In this document: piece by piece, positions 18,128 through 26,462 of the stretch
Layout of the letters: each line of letters opens with the position of its first letter
How positions within the stretch are numbered: position 1 is the first letter of the stretch
Assembly (NCBI RefSeq): GCF_019880305.1
Contig: NZ_CP082301.1
Location: 6,882,001-6,946,000 of the forward strand
Direction: 5' to 3'
DNA: 64,000 nucleotides
DNA from: Streptomyces decoyicus
GTDB taxonomy: Bacteria; Actinomycetota; Actinomycetes; Streptomycetales; Streptomycetaceae
Notes under the pieces: generated by a model
Databases searched by the model: none
Seen by the model: only the letters and a program-made list of their open reading frames with translations
What the model was told of the DNA's origin: nothing
Program-made: the position numbers and the translations under genes

Positions 18128-20155
18128 ATGGTGACCACGGCTCCGTACGGCAGCTGGGCGTCCCCGATAGATGCCCGCACGGTCGCCGCGCACGACGGCC
18201 GGCCCGCCTTTGTCGGGGTGGTCGGCGACGAGGTGTGGTGGACGCAGCCGCGGCCCTCCGAGGGCGGCCGGCGGGCGCTGGTCCGGCTGCGGCCGGACGG
18301 CGCCGAGGAGTCGGTGCTGCCCGCACCCTGGAACGTCCGCAGCCGGGTGCTGGAGTACGGCGGCCAGCCCTGGGCCGGCACGGTCACCGAGCACGGACCG
18401 CTGGTCGTCTTCAGCAACTTCGCCGACCAGCGGCTGTACGCCTACGCACCGGACAGCGACGAGGCCCCCCGCCCGCTCACTCCGCACTCCGCCGTCGGCG
18501 CCGGACTGCGCTGGGCCGATCCGGTGCTGTGCCCGGAGCGCGGTGAGGTCTGGTGCGTCCTGGAGGAGTTCACGGGCGACCGGCCGACCGAGGTGCGCCG
18601 GGTGATCGCCGCCGTGCCGCTCGACGGTTCGGCGGCCGAACACCGCGCTTGTGTAAGGGAGTTGACCGATGACCGGCACCGTTTCGTGACCGGTCCGCGG
18701 ATCTCGGCCGACGGACGGCGGGCCGCGTGGATCGCCTGGGACCACCCGCGGATGCCCTGGGAGGGCACGCTGGCGATGGTGGCCCGGATCACCGGCAAGG
18801 GCGAGTTCGAGGACATCCGGCCGCTCGTCGGCGACCTCGGCACCCCCGCGCCGCAAGGCGGTGCGGCCGGCGAGTCCGTCGCGCAGATCGAGTGGGCGGC
18901 CGACGGCTCGCTGCTCTTCGTCTCCGACGTCAGCGGCTGGTGGGAGGTGCAGCGCGTCGACCCTGACGCGGTGGGTGACGGCGTGGTGGCGAGCCGCTGC
19001 CTGTGCCCGGCCCGGCAGGAGGAGTTCGGCGGGCCGCTGTGGAACGTCGGGCAGCGCTGGTTCCTGCCGCTGGAGAACGGCACCCTCGCGGTGATCCACG
19101 GCCGCGGCTCCACCACCCTGGGCATCCTCGACCCGGTGAGCGGTGAACTCGTCGACTCCGCGGGCCCCTGGACGGAATGGGCACCCACCCTCGCCGTGCA
19201 CGGCAGCCGCGTCCTCGGCATCGCGGCCGGCCCGCACAGCTCGTACGAGATCGTCGAGCTGGACACCTGCACCGGACGCGCCCGGGGGATCGCCGGCCGG
19301 CCTGCCGACGTCCTGGACCCGGCCTACTACCCCCGGCCGCAGAGCCGTACCTTCACCGGCCCCGACGGGCGGGACATCCACGCCCACATCTATCCGCCGC
19401 ACAGCCCCGACCACCGGGCCCCCGACGGCGAGCTGCCGCCCTACGTCGTGTGGGCGCACGGCGGCCCCACCAGCCACGCCCCGCTGGTGCTCGACCTGGA
19501 GATCGCCTACTTCACGTCCCGGGGCATCGGTGTCGCCGAGGTCAACTACGGGGGCTCGACGGGCTACGGCCGTGAGTACCGCGAGCGGCTGCGCGGCCAG
19601 TGGGGCGTGGTCGACGTCGAGGACTGCGCGGCCGTCGCCCGGGCGCTGGCCGACGGGGGCACCGCCGACCGCGCGCGGCTGGCCATCCGCGGCGGCAGCG
19701 CCGGCGGCTGGACCGCCGCCGCCTCGCTGACCGCCACCGACCTCTACGCCTGCGGCACCATCAGCTATCCGATCCTGGACCTGACCGGCTGGGCCACCGG
19801 CGAGACCCATGACTTCGAGTCGCGGTATCTGGATTCGCTGGTCGGTCCGCTCGCGGAGGTGCCCGACCGCTACCGCGAGCGCTCGCCGCTGCATCGCGCG
19901 GACCGTATCGCCGCGCCGTTCCTGCTGCTCCAGGGCCTGGACGATGTGATCTGCCCGCCGGCGCAGTGCGAGCGGTTCCTCGCCGAGGTCGCCGGGCGCG
20001 GCATGCCGCACGCCTATCTGGCCTTCGCCGGGGAGGGGCACGGATTCCGCAGGGAAGAGACCATCGTGCGCGCCGTGGAGGCGGAACTCTCCCTCTACGT
20101 CCAGACCTTCGGCCTCACCCGCAGCGATGTCCCGGCGCTGGAGCTGCGCGGATGA
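18128..20155 (+). CDS. S9 family peptidase (prolyl oligopeptidase/acylaminoacyl-peptidase type)
   Basis: 675-residue cytoplasmic oligopeptidase. Residues to about 400 form the seven-bladed beta-propeller (e.g. IEWAADGSLLFVSDVSGWWE); the C-terminal alpha/beta hydrolase domain begins near YVVWAHGGPTSHAPLV. The catalytic triad is read as Ser524 in RGGSAGGWTAA, Asp606 in GLDDVICPP and His638 in GEGHGFRR. The ATG at 18128 is preceded by GGAGGAGAGGAA. The gene follows the M20 peptidase by 48 bases, and its stop overlaps the next start (ATGA). It probably cleaves short peptides for this operon's amino-acid recovery role. Confidence 0.93.
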   Translation: MVTTAPYGSWASPIDARTVAAHDGRPAFVGVVGDEVWWTQPRPSEGGRRALVRLRPDGAEESVLPAPWNVRSRVLEYGGQPWAGTVTEHGPLVVFSNFADQRLYAYAPDSDEAPRPLTPHSAVGAGLRWADPVLCPERGEVWCVLEEFTGDRPTEVRRVIAAVPLDGSAAEHRACVRELTDDRHRFVTGPRISADGRRAAWIAWDHPRMPWEGTLAMVARITGKGEFEDIRPLVGDLGTPAPQGGAAGESVAQIEWAADGSLLFVSDVSGWWEVQRVDPDAVGDGVVASRCLCPARQEEFGGPLWNVGQRWFLPLENGTLAVIHGRGSTTLGILDPVSGELVDSAGPWTEWAPTLAVHGSRVLGIAAGPHSSYEIVELDTCTGRARGIAGRPADVLDPAYYPRPQSRTFTGPDGRDIHAHIYPPHSPDHRAPDGELPPYVVWAHGGPTSHAPLVLDLEIAYFTSRGIGVAEVNYGGSTGYGREYRERLRGQWGVVDVEDCAAVARALADGGTADRARLAIRGGSAGGWTAAASLTATDLYACGTISYPILDLTGWATGETHDFESRYLDSLVGPLAEVPDRYRERSPLHRADRIAAPFLLLQGLDDVICPPAQCERFLAEVAGRGMPHAYLAFAGEGHGFRREETIVRAVEAELSLYVQTFGLTRSDVPALELRG

Positions 20156-21087
20156 CGTCCGGGGAGCCGGTGCGGCCGCCGCGACTGCGGCCCGGAGACC
20201 GGGTGGCGGTGGTGGCACCCAGCGGCCCCCTCGTGCCGGAGCGGCTGGACCGCGGACTGGACGTACTGCGCGGCTGGGATCTCGACCCCGTCGCCGCGCC
20301 CCATGCCAGGGGCACCCACGCCACGCTGGGCTACCTGGCGGCCACCGACGAGGAGCGGGCCCGCGACCTCCAGGAGGCGTGGTGCGATCCCTCCGTCAAG
20401 GCGGTGTTCGCGGCCCGCGGCGGCTACGGCGCCCAGCGGATGGTCGATCTGCTGGACTGGGACGCCCTCCGGGCCGCGGCCCCCAAACCGCTGGTCGGCT
20501 TCAGCGATGTGACGGTGCTGCACGAGGCGTTCGCGGTGCGCACCGGGGTGTCCACCCTGCACGGACCGGCCGTCGCGGGGGAGGTCTTCCTCAAGGACGA
20601 CGCCACCCGTGAGCATCTGCGGCGCACCCTCTTCACACCGGAGGCCGTCCGCACCCTGGTCTCGCCGTCCGCCCGGCCGCTGGTGCCGGGGCGGGCCCGC
20701 GGGGTCACCCTCGGCGGCTGTCTGGCCATGCTCGCCACCGAGTTGGGCACCCCGCAGGCCAGGCGCGGCGCGGCGGGCGGCCTGCTGCTCCTGGAGGACA
20801 CCGGGGAGCCGCCGTACCGCATCGACCGGGCGCTCACCCAACTCCTGCGCGCCGGCCGGCTGGACGGCGTCGCCGGGATCGTTCTCGGCTCGTGGGCCCG
20901 CTGCGGGCCCTATGAGCGGGTGCGGGAGGTGCTGGTGGACCGGCTGGGCGGGCTCGGGGTGCCGGTGGCCGAGGAGTTCGGGTTCGGACACGGCGACTCC
21001 GCGCTGACCGTGCCGCTGGGCATCCCCGCGGAGCTGGACGCGACGGCCGGCACGCTGACCTTCGAGGGGCCGGCGACGACGCTGTGA
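20152..21087 (+). CDS. LD-carboxypeptidase (S66 family)
   Basis: Removes the terminal D-Ala from murein tetrapeptides (LdcA-type), a peptidoglycan recycling step in the cytoplasm. The 311-residue protein has the entry motif GDRVAVVAPSGPLVPERLDR, the nucleophile Ser118 in LVGFSDVTVLH, Glu215 in LLLEDTGEPPYRIDRALTQL and His280 in GFGHGDSALTVPLG, matching the Ser-Glu-His triad of S66. The start ATG at 20152 overlaps the S9 stop by four bases, so it is the last gene of a tightly coupled peptidase operon. Pairing of S66 with the M55 enzyme mirrors the dppA-ykfA arrangement in Bacillus. Confidence 0.93.
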   Translation: MTSGEPVRPPRLRPGDRVAVVAPSGPLVPERLDRGLDVLRGWDLDPVAAPHARGTHATLGYLAATDEERARDLQEAWCDPSVKAVFAARGGYGAQRMVDLLDWDALRAAAPKPLVGFSDVTVLHEAFAVRTGVSTLHGPAVAGEVFLKDDATREHLRRTLFTPEAVRTLVSPSARPLVPGRARGVTLGGCLAMLATELGTPQARRGAAGGLLLLEDTGEPPYRIDRALTQLLRAGRLDGVAGIVLGSWARCGPYERVREVLVDRLGGLGVPVAEEFGFGHGDSALTVPLGIPAELDATAGTLTFEGPATTL

Positions 21088-21287
21088 GGCGGGCTGACCT
21101 GATGGGCCAGCAATCCGACTGCTCTCAGGGCCTGGTGGGGTGTCCATGCCGCTGTGTCGCCCAGGGGACAGCGCTGAACTGACGTCCTAACAGCGACCCG
21201 CGTCAGGAGCGTTGACTTGTCGTTACTCGTGTCACAGCATGAGCGCGCCGCTACCGACTGGTTGGTACGACGTGTGTGGAGGTCTTC

Positions 21288-23111
21288 GTGCCCAGCGTGT
21301 CCCGAGGCGTGTCCCGCCCCGTACTCCGCAGGTCCCTCGCCGTGCTGGCCGGCTCCGCCCTCGCCGCCCCCCTCGTCCTGACCGCCCCCGCGACCGCCGC
21401 CGCCGACCCCTACACCGTCACCGCGTTGAAGGTCACGGTCCGGGCCGGTGAACGCCAGTGCACCCTCGACACGGACGTCTACCGCCCGGCCGGCGCCGAC
21501 GCCGCCCACCCCGCGCCCGCCGTGCTGACCACCAACGGCTTCGGCGGCAACAAGGCGGACGGCCCGACCGACGCCCTCGCCAAGGCTCTCGCCGCCCGCG
21601 GCTATGTGGCACTGGCCTACTCCGGACTCGGGTTCGGCAAGACCGGCTGCCCGATCTCCCTCGACGACCCCGGGACCGACGGCCGGGCGGCGAGCGGGCT
21701 GGTCGACCTGCTGGCGGGTACCCGTACGGCCGACAACGGGACGCGTATCGACTACGTGACCAAGGACGGGACCGGCGATCCGCGGGTCGGCATGATCGGC
21801 GGGTCCTACGGCGGTGCGGTCCAGCTGGCCACCGCCTCCCGCGACCACCGTCTCGACGCGCTGGTGCCGCTCATCACCTGGAACGACCTCTCCTACTCCC
21901 TCGACCCCAACAACGCGGGGCGTACGCGGGGCGTCACCGGGCCGCTGCCCGGTGCGTACAAGTGGCAGTGGACGAACGGGTTCTTTCTGATCGGTGAGGC
22001 GCAGGGGCTGCTGCATCCGAACCTCGACCCGTCGCGGACCGGCGGCGCCGGCTGTCTGCACTTCGTCGCGCAGGCCTGCGACACCAAGCGGCTGCTGGAT
22101 TCCGGCAAGTACCCGGCCGGCCGGACCGACGCCGTGCTCCGCTACGCGCGCAGCGTCTCCCCGGTCTCGTACCTGGCGTCGGTCAAGGCGCCGACCCTGC
22201 TCGTCCAGGGCGAGGACGACAGCCTGTTCAACCTCAACGAGGCCGCCGCCACCTACCGGGCCCTGGCCGCACAGGGCACCCCGGCCAGGATGATCTGGCA
22301 GGCCTGGGGCCACAGCGGCGGGATGAAGAAGCCTGCGAAGGGCGAACTCGACCTGGCACAGGGCAATCTGGAGACCAGCTATGTCGGGCGGCGGATCCTT
22401 GCGTGGTTCGACCGGTATCTGCACCACCGGACGGCGACCGGCACCGGCCCGGCCTTCGCGTACTACCGGGACTGGGTGACCGACGGGTCCGCCTATGCCA
22501 CCTCCCGCGTCTTCCCGGCGGGCGGCAGCCGGCGGCTGTACCTCTCCGGCGACGGCAAACTCGTCGCCCGTCGCGGCGAGGTGGCGCGCGGCAGCCGGGA
22601 GTACCGCAATCTGCGGACGGCCACCAGCCACTCGGAGAGTTCGCTGGCCGGGCTGCTCGGCCTGCCGGACGCGGCGCCGTACGACGCCAGGGGCACCTAC
22701 CTGGACTGGACATCGAAGCCGGTGGCGGGCGGGCCGGTGGACGTGGTCGGTGCGCCCAGGGTGACGCTGAAGGTTTCCTCGCCGCGGGCCGAGCAGGTGC
22801 AGAACTCCTCGGACGCGGCCGACAAGCTGGTGCTCTTCGCCAAGCTCTACGACGTCGCGCCGGACGGCAGGAAGACGCTGGTGCACCGGTTGGTGGCCCC
22901 GGCCCGGGTGCCCGATGTGACCCGGAGGTTCACCGTGGAACTGCCGGGCATCGTGCACCGTTACGAGCCGGGGCACCGACTGCGCTTCGTCATCGCCGCG
23001 AGCGACGATGCCTATGCGGGCAATCGAGGGGTGAAGCCGGTGACGGTCTCCAGTACGCCCGGGGAGACCGGGGTACTCGAACTTCCCGTCACACAAGGGG
23101 TGTTGCGGTAG
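21288..23111 (+). CDS. Secreted CocE/NonD-type hydrolase (S15 X-Pro dipeptidyl-peptidase family)
   Basis: 607-residue exported alpha/beta hydrolase. A signal peptide with twin arginines (SRPVLRRSLAVLAGSALAAP) ends at about residue 40 (ATAAADP). The nucleophile elbow is GMIGGSYGGAVQLATA; the acid is probably in VQGEDDSLFN and the base in WGHSGGMKKP. The C-terminal third is the jelly-roll X-Pro_DPAP domain (GPVDVVGAPRVTLKVSSP, GHRLRFVIAASDDAY). The GTG at 21288 is selected because GGAGG lies seven bases upstream. It follows the peptidase operon after 200 bases with its own likely promoter (TTGACT at about 21213) and could supply peptides to it. Confidence 0.88.
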   Translation: MPSVSRGVSRPVLRRSLAVLAGSALAAPLVLTAPATAAADPYTVTALKVTVRAGERQCTLDTDVYRPAGADAAHPAPAVLTTNGFGGNKADGPTDALAKALAARGYVALAYSGLGFGKTGCPISLDDPGTDGRAASGLVDLLAGTRTADNGTRIDYVTKDGTGDPRVGMIGGSYGGAVQLATASRDHRLDALVPLITWNDLSYSLDPNNAGRTRGVTGPLPGAYKWQWTNGFFLIGEAQGLLHPNLDPSRTGGAGCLHFVAQACDTKRLLDSGKYPAGRTDAVLRYARSVSPVSYLASVKAPTLLVQGEDDSLFNLNEAAATYRALAAQGTPARMIWQAWGHSGGMKKPAKGELDLAQGNLETSYVGRRILAWFDRYLHHRTATGTGPAFAYYRDWVTDGSAYATSRVFPAGGSRRLYLSGDGKLVARRGEVARGSREYRNLRTATSHSESSLAGLLGLPDAAPYDARGTYLDWTSKPVAGGPVDVVGAPRVTLKVSSPRAEQVQNSSDAADKLVLFAKLYDVAPDGRKTLVHRLVAPARVPDVTRRFTVELPGIVHRYEPGHRLRFVIAASDDAYAGNRGVKPVTVSSTPGETGVLELPVTQGVLR

Positions 23112-23229
23112 CGGATGGGGTGGATGCCGTAGGGACAAGTAGGTGGGCGGAACGTGTCGGGCGCACCGCGGTGCCGGGTGTCAGCCGGGGACCGCGCGCG
23201 TCAGCCGGGCCGTCCGCGAGGGTGGTGGC

Positions 23230-23424
23230 TCAGTCGTCCGTGACCGTGATGGCCTGTACGGGGCAGGCGCGGGCGGCCTCCCGCACCAGCGGGTCGCCCG
23301 CGCCGTCCTCACGGCCGGGCAGCAGGGCGCTGAAGCCGTCGTCGTCCTGGGTGAACACTCCCGGCGCGGTCAGGGCGCACTGGCCGGCGCCGATACAGAT
23401 GTCGGTGTCGATCGTGATCCGCAT
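23230..23424 (-). CDS. Ferredoxin for the adjacent P450
   Basis: 64-residue acidic [3Fe-4S]-type ferredoxin of the kind that passes electrons to Streptomyces P450s. Cysteines occur as DTDICIGAGQCALTAP and RACPVQAIT, a three-cysteine pattern with the second ligand of a 4Fe cluster replaced by Ala, typical of these single-cluster ferredoxins. The ATG at 23422-23424 has a GGAAAGGGG site upstream; an ATG at 23454 is a less likely start. It is 35 bases downstream of the P450 stop on the same strand. Confidence 0.92.
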   Translation of the reverse strand: MRITIDTDICIGAGQCALTAPGVFTQDDDGFSALLPGREDGAGDPLVREAARACPVQAITVTDD

Positions 23425-23459
23425 CCCGGACCCCTTTCCTTCGTCTGCCGTCATGGCTG

Positions 23460-24647
23460 CTACCAGGCCAGCGGCAGTTCGATCATTCCTTGCAGGGTGT
23501 CGCCCGGCTTGAAGGGGATCTCGGCGGCCGGCACGGCGAGCCGCAGGTCCGGGATCCGGGTGAACAGCGAGCGCAGTGCGATCTCCATTTCCGCCCGGGC
23601 GAGGTTCTGCCCCAGGCACTGGTGGATCCCGAAGCCGAACGCCACGTGGTGGCGCGCGGAACGGTCGAGGTCCAGTTCGTCCGGCGACGGATAGGTGGCC
23701 TCGTCCCGGTTGATCAGCGACGTGGGGAACAGGACACCGTCGTCGGCGCGGATGAGCTGCCCGCCGATCTCGATGTCCTCCTTCGCCACCCGCAGCATGC
23801 CGTCCGCGATGGACAGGAACCGCAGCAGCTCCTCCACGGCGGTCGGCATCAGGCGCTCCTCGGCCTTCAGCTGTGCCAGCTGCTCGGGGTGTTCGAGCAG
23901 CGTGAAGGTGCCGAGCGAGATCATGTTGGCGGTGGTCTCGTGGCCGGCCACCAACAGGATCATGACGAGCCGGACCAGGTCCTCGTGGGCGAGGGAACCG
24001 GCCCGCAGCCGTTCCTCGATCAGCTCGTCCAGCAGCCCGTCGCCCGGGTTCTTCTCCTTGTGGGCGATCAGGTCGGTGAAGTACTCCTCCAGCTTGATCC
24101 GGGCGTGCTCCGCCTCCTCGGCCGTACGGCTGCGCAGCAGGCGGCGGGACTCCCCCTCGAAGAACTCGTGGTCGGAGTACGGGACGCCGAGCAGCGAGCA
24201 GATCACCATCGAGGGGACCGGCAGCGCGAACGCGGAGACGAGTTCGGCGGGCGGGCCCTCGGCCAGCATCCGGTCGAGCAGCTCGTCGACGATCCGGTGG
24301 ATGTCGGGCCGCAGCGCGGCGACCCGCTTCACGCTGAAGCTGGGGATCAGCATCCGGCGCTGGGTGTTGTGCTCCGGGTCGTCGACCCCGATCAGTGGTG
24401 TCCTGACCTGAGTGATCGACGCGAAGCGCTCGAACGGCAGCGGGAAGGCCGGGTTCTGCCGGTCGGAGGAGAGCCGCTGGTCGCTCAGCAGCGCCCGTGC
24501 CTCGCTGTGGCCGGTTACGGCCCACACCTTACGGCCGTCGTAGAGCGCGACATGGGTCAGCGGCCCGGTCTCCCGCAGCGGCTGATAGCCGGCGGGCGGG
24601 TGGTAGGGGCAGGTGCGGTCCTGAAAGTAGGAGATGGCTTCGGTCAC
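23460..24647 (-). CDS. Cytochrome P450 (CYP105-like)
   Basis: 395-residue haem monooxygenase. The haem-binding loop is AFGFGIHQCLGQNLARAEME with the thiolate Cys, the I-helix oxygen-binding motif is LVAGHETTANMI, and ExxR occurs in AVEELLRFLS. The N-terminal segment QDRTCPYHPPAGYQPLRETG is typical of CYP105 and related actinobacterial P450s, which act on xenobiotics and macrolides or polyenes. The GTG at 24645-24647 with GGGAGG just upstream is preferred over an upstream TTG at 24674. It forms an operon-like string TetR - P450 - ferredoxin. The substrate is not predictable. Confidence 0.93.
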   Translation of the reverse strand: MTEAISYFQDRTCPYHPPAGYQPLRETGPLTHVALYDGRKVWAVTGHSEARALLSDQRLSSDRQNPAFPLPFERFASITQVRTPLIGVDDPEHNTQRRMLIPSFSVKRVAALRPDIHRIVDELLDRMLAEGPPAELVSAFALPVPSMVICSLLGVPYSDHEFFEGESRRLLRSRTAEEAEHARIKLEEYFTDLIAHKEKNPGDGLLDELIEERLRAGSLAHEDLVRLVMILLVAGHETTANMISLGTFTLLEHPEQLAQLKAEERLMPTAVEELLRFLSIADGMLRVAKEDIEIGGQLIRADDGVLFPTSLINRDEATYPSPDELDLDRSARHHVAFGFGIHQCLGQNLARAEMEIALRSLFTRIPDLRLAVPAAEIPFKPGDTLQGMIELPLAW

Positions 24648-24795
24648 GGCATTCCTCCCGTACGAGAAGCTCAACGTGGGGGTCGGGCTGCTCGGGTGTG
24701 AGATGTCAATGCTGATGCGCGCCGTGTTCGGCGCGCTGATCTCACCTCATGCCTCGGATGCCGGGCACGTCTACGCGCAGTTCGGCCAACTTCGC

Positions 24796-25434
24796 TCAGA
24801 TTCGCTCATTATCGGAAGCTTCACCTCCGTTCGGCGGCCGTACGAGGGTCTCGATCACCCCGTCCAGATAGCGGTCGCGTGCCGCGGCGGCCGGCAGGCT
24901 CTCCGGGACGGCGTGCCCGAGCTGGGTGTGCCCGAGGTAGGCGGTGTACGCGAGCAGGCCGCGGCGCCGGGCCTCCTCCTCGGGGAAGCCCAGCTCCGCG
25001 AAGAGCGCGGCGACATAGCCGATGCGCCGGGCGGTCACCCGGGCGAGCGCGGCGGCCACCCGTGGATGTGCCGCGGTCGCCAGCAGGGAGACCTCCAGCG
25101 GGTCGGCGGCCGACCGGTTCGTGGCCCGCACGAGCAGTCCTCGGAGCCGCTCGCCGGGGTCGGGCTCGGTCTCCACCTCGGTGATCACGGCTTCCGTGCC
25201 GATCTCTTCCCAGTGCTTCAGCGCGGCCTCGATCAGCGCGTCCCGGTTGGCGAAGTGCCAGTAGAAGCTGCCCTTGGTGGTGCCCAGCCGGGCGGCCAGC
25301 GGTTCCACGGCCACCGCGGCGAGCCCGCCCTCACCCATGGCCGCCAGCGCGGCTTCGGCCCAGTCCTGGGCGGTCAGCCGCTGTCGTGTGCCGCTGTCGC
25401 GGAGTGCCTTCGCTCGCTGTGGGGCCATATCCAT
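24796..25434 (-). CDS. TetR family regulator of the P450/ferredoxin genes
   Basis: 212-residue repressor. The HTH (AQDWAEAALAAMGEGGLAAV, recognition around RLGTTKGSFYWHFANRDAL) is at residues 15-65, followed by a helical ligand domain. Starts at ATG 25434 or 25428. The start codon lies inside a palindromic operator shared with the divergent rightward gene whose GTG is only 45 bases away, so autoregulation and control of both sides is likely. The P450 gene is 148 bases downstream on the same strand. Confidence 0.9.
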   Translation of the reverse strand: MDMAPQRAKALRDSGTRQRLTAQDWAEAALAAMGEGGLAAVAVEPLAARLGTTKGSFYWHFANRDALIEAALKHWEEIGTEAVITEVETEPDPGERLRGLLVRATNRSAADPLEVSLLATAAHPRVAAALARVTARRIGYVAALFAELGFPEEEARRRGLLAYTAYLGHTQLGHAVPESLPAAAARDRYLDGVIETLVRPPNGGEASDNERI

Positions 25435-25470
25435 ACGGTACCGTACGGTCAAACATACGCCACCGTATGG
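25431..25470. promoter_or_regulatory. Operator of the TetR / SRPBCC-DUF2867 divergent pair
   Basis: Nine-base perfect arms CCATACGGT (25431-25439) and ACCGTATGG (25462-25470) flank 22 bases, and the left arm is part of a second perfect 12-bp palindrome TACGGTACCGTA (25434-25445). The element covers the TetR start codon and touches the ribosome-binding site of the rightward gene. TetR binding is inference from position and symmetry. Confidence 0.65.
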
Positions 25471-25479
25471 AGGTGCCCC

Positions 25480-26436
25480 GTGCGTGCCGTTCGTGCCGTC
25501 AGTGCAGGTAGTGCCGTCAGTGCAGTCAGTGCAGTCAGTGCAGTCAGTGCAGTCCGGGATGTCCATGTCCGCACCGTCCCCGCCCCGGCCGCGGCCGTCG
25601 GGGCCCTGCTCGACCGGCTCGGCGACGAGGGCGATCCGCTCTTCCCCACGCCCGTCTGGCCGCCGATGCGCTTCGACCGTCCGCTGGGTGTCGGTGCCGA
25701 CGGCGGGCACGGCTTCATCCGCTACCGCGTCGCCGCATACGAGCCGGGCCGCCGCATCCGCTTCTGCTTCACCGGCGGGGAGAGCGGATGGCACGAGGTC
25801 ACCGTCCGTCCGCTGGGCCCCGGCAGCTGCCGGGTGGAACACGTGCTGGAGAGCCAACTCCCGCTCCTCCAGAGGCTGATGTGGTCACTGGGCATCCGGG
25901 CCGTGCACGGCACGGTCGTGGAGGAGATCTTCGACAACATCGAACGGGCCGCCACCGGCCGGGCGCCGGCCCCGGTCCGCCGGCCGGCGCGGGTACGCCT
26001 GCTCAACCGTCTGCTCTGGGACCGGCCCCGCGCCGTCCCCCTCCCCGCCGCGGCCCGGCTGGCACACGGCGCCTTCCCGCACACCGACTTCCAGGACGCC
26101 TGGCAGCTGGAGCTGCGGCCCGGCATGCCGCAGGAACCGGAGGCCTGGCAGGGCGTGCTGCGCGGGGCGGCCTTCCCCGTCGTCGGGTGCACGGACCAGG
26201 AGATCCTGCTCGGCGTGGACGCCCGGCACCTGGACTTCCGGGCCTCGGTCCATGTCGCGGACGGCCGGGTCACGCTCGGCACGGTCGTCCGCATCCACCG
26301 CACGGCCGGCCGCCTCTACTTCGCCGTCGTACGCCGTGTCCACCCCTTCATGGCCCGCATGATGCTGCGTCGCTTCCACCGCCGTCTGGCGCTCGCCGCA
26401 CCGAGCGCGGGGGAGCGGGAGGTGGCGCGGGGGTGA
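25480..26436 (+). CDS. SRPBCC / DUF2867 protein with an N-terminal Val-Ser-Ala repeat
   Basis: 318 residues from GTG 25480 (RBS GGAGG). After an N-terminal repeat (VSAVSAVSAVSA) comes an SRPBCC-like domain (about residues 30-170; GFIRYRVAAYEPGRRIRFCF, VEHVLESQLPLLQRLMWSLG) and then a DUF2867 domain (about 190-310; DFQDAWQLELRPGMPQEPEA, DFRASVHVADGRVTLGTVVR, YFAVVRRVHPFMARMMLRRF). Catalysis cannot be assigned; such proteins probably bind lipophilic ligands. It diverges from the TetR gene across a shared operator, so it is likely induced together with the P450. Confidence 0.82.
   Translation: MRAVRAVSAGSAVSAVSAVSAVSAVRDVHVRTVPAPAAAVGALLDRLGDEGDPLFPTPVWPPMRFDRPLGVGADGGHGFIRYRVAAYEPGRRIRFCFTGGESGWHEVTVRPLGPGSCRVEHVLESQLPLLQRLMWSLGIRAVHGTVVEEIFDNIERAATGRAPAPVRRPARVRLLNRLLWDRPRAVPLPAAARLAHGAFPHTDFQDAWQLELRPGMPQEPEAWQGVLRGAAFPVVGCTDQEILLGVDARHLDFRASVHVADGRVTLGTVVRIHRTAGRLYFAVVRRVHPFMARMMLRRFHRRLALAAPSAGEREVARG
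25516..25551 (+). repeat. Four perfect 9-bp tandem repeats inside the coding start
   Basis: The unit GTCAGTGCA is repeated four times without error, in frame, giving Val-Ser-Ala four times; flanking DNA (25494-25515) has degenerate copies. Slippage would add or remove three residues without frameshift. Confidence 0.9.
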
Positions 26437-26462
26437 CCCGGGCCCCGTGTCACACTGCCGCC

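Noticed and set aside
16679-20218. 1179-codon minus-strand open frame
   Set aside because: Antisense to the M20 and S9 genes, which have intact catalytic motifs; high G+C third positions create long shadow frames.
24634-25479. Upstream extension of the SRPBCC/DUF2867 gene
   Set aside because: It is antisense to the TetR gene; GTG 25480 has a good GGAGG site.
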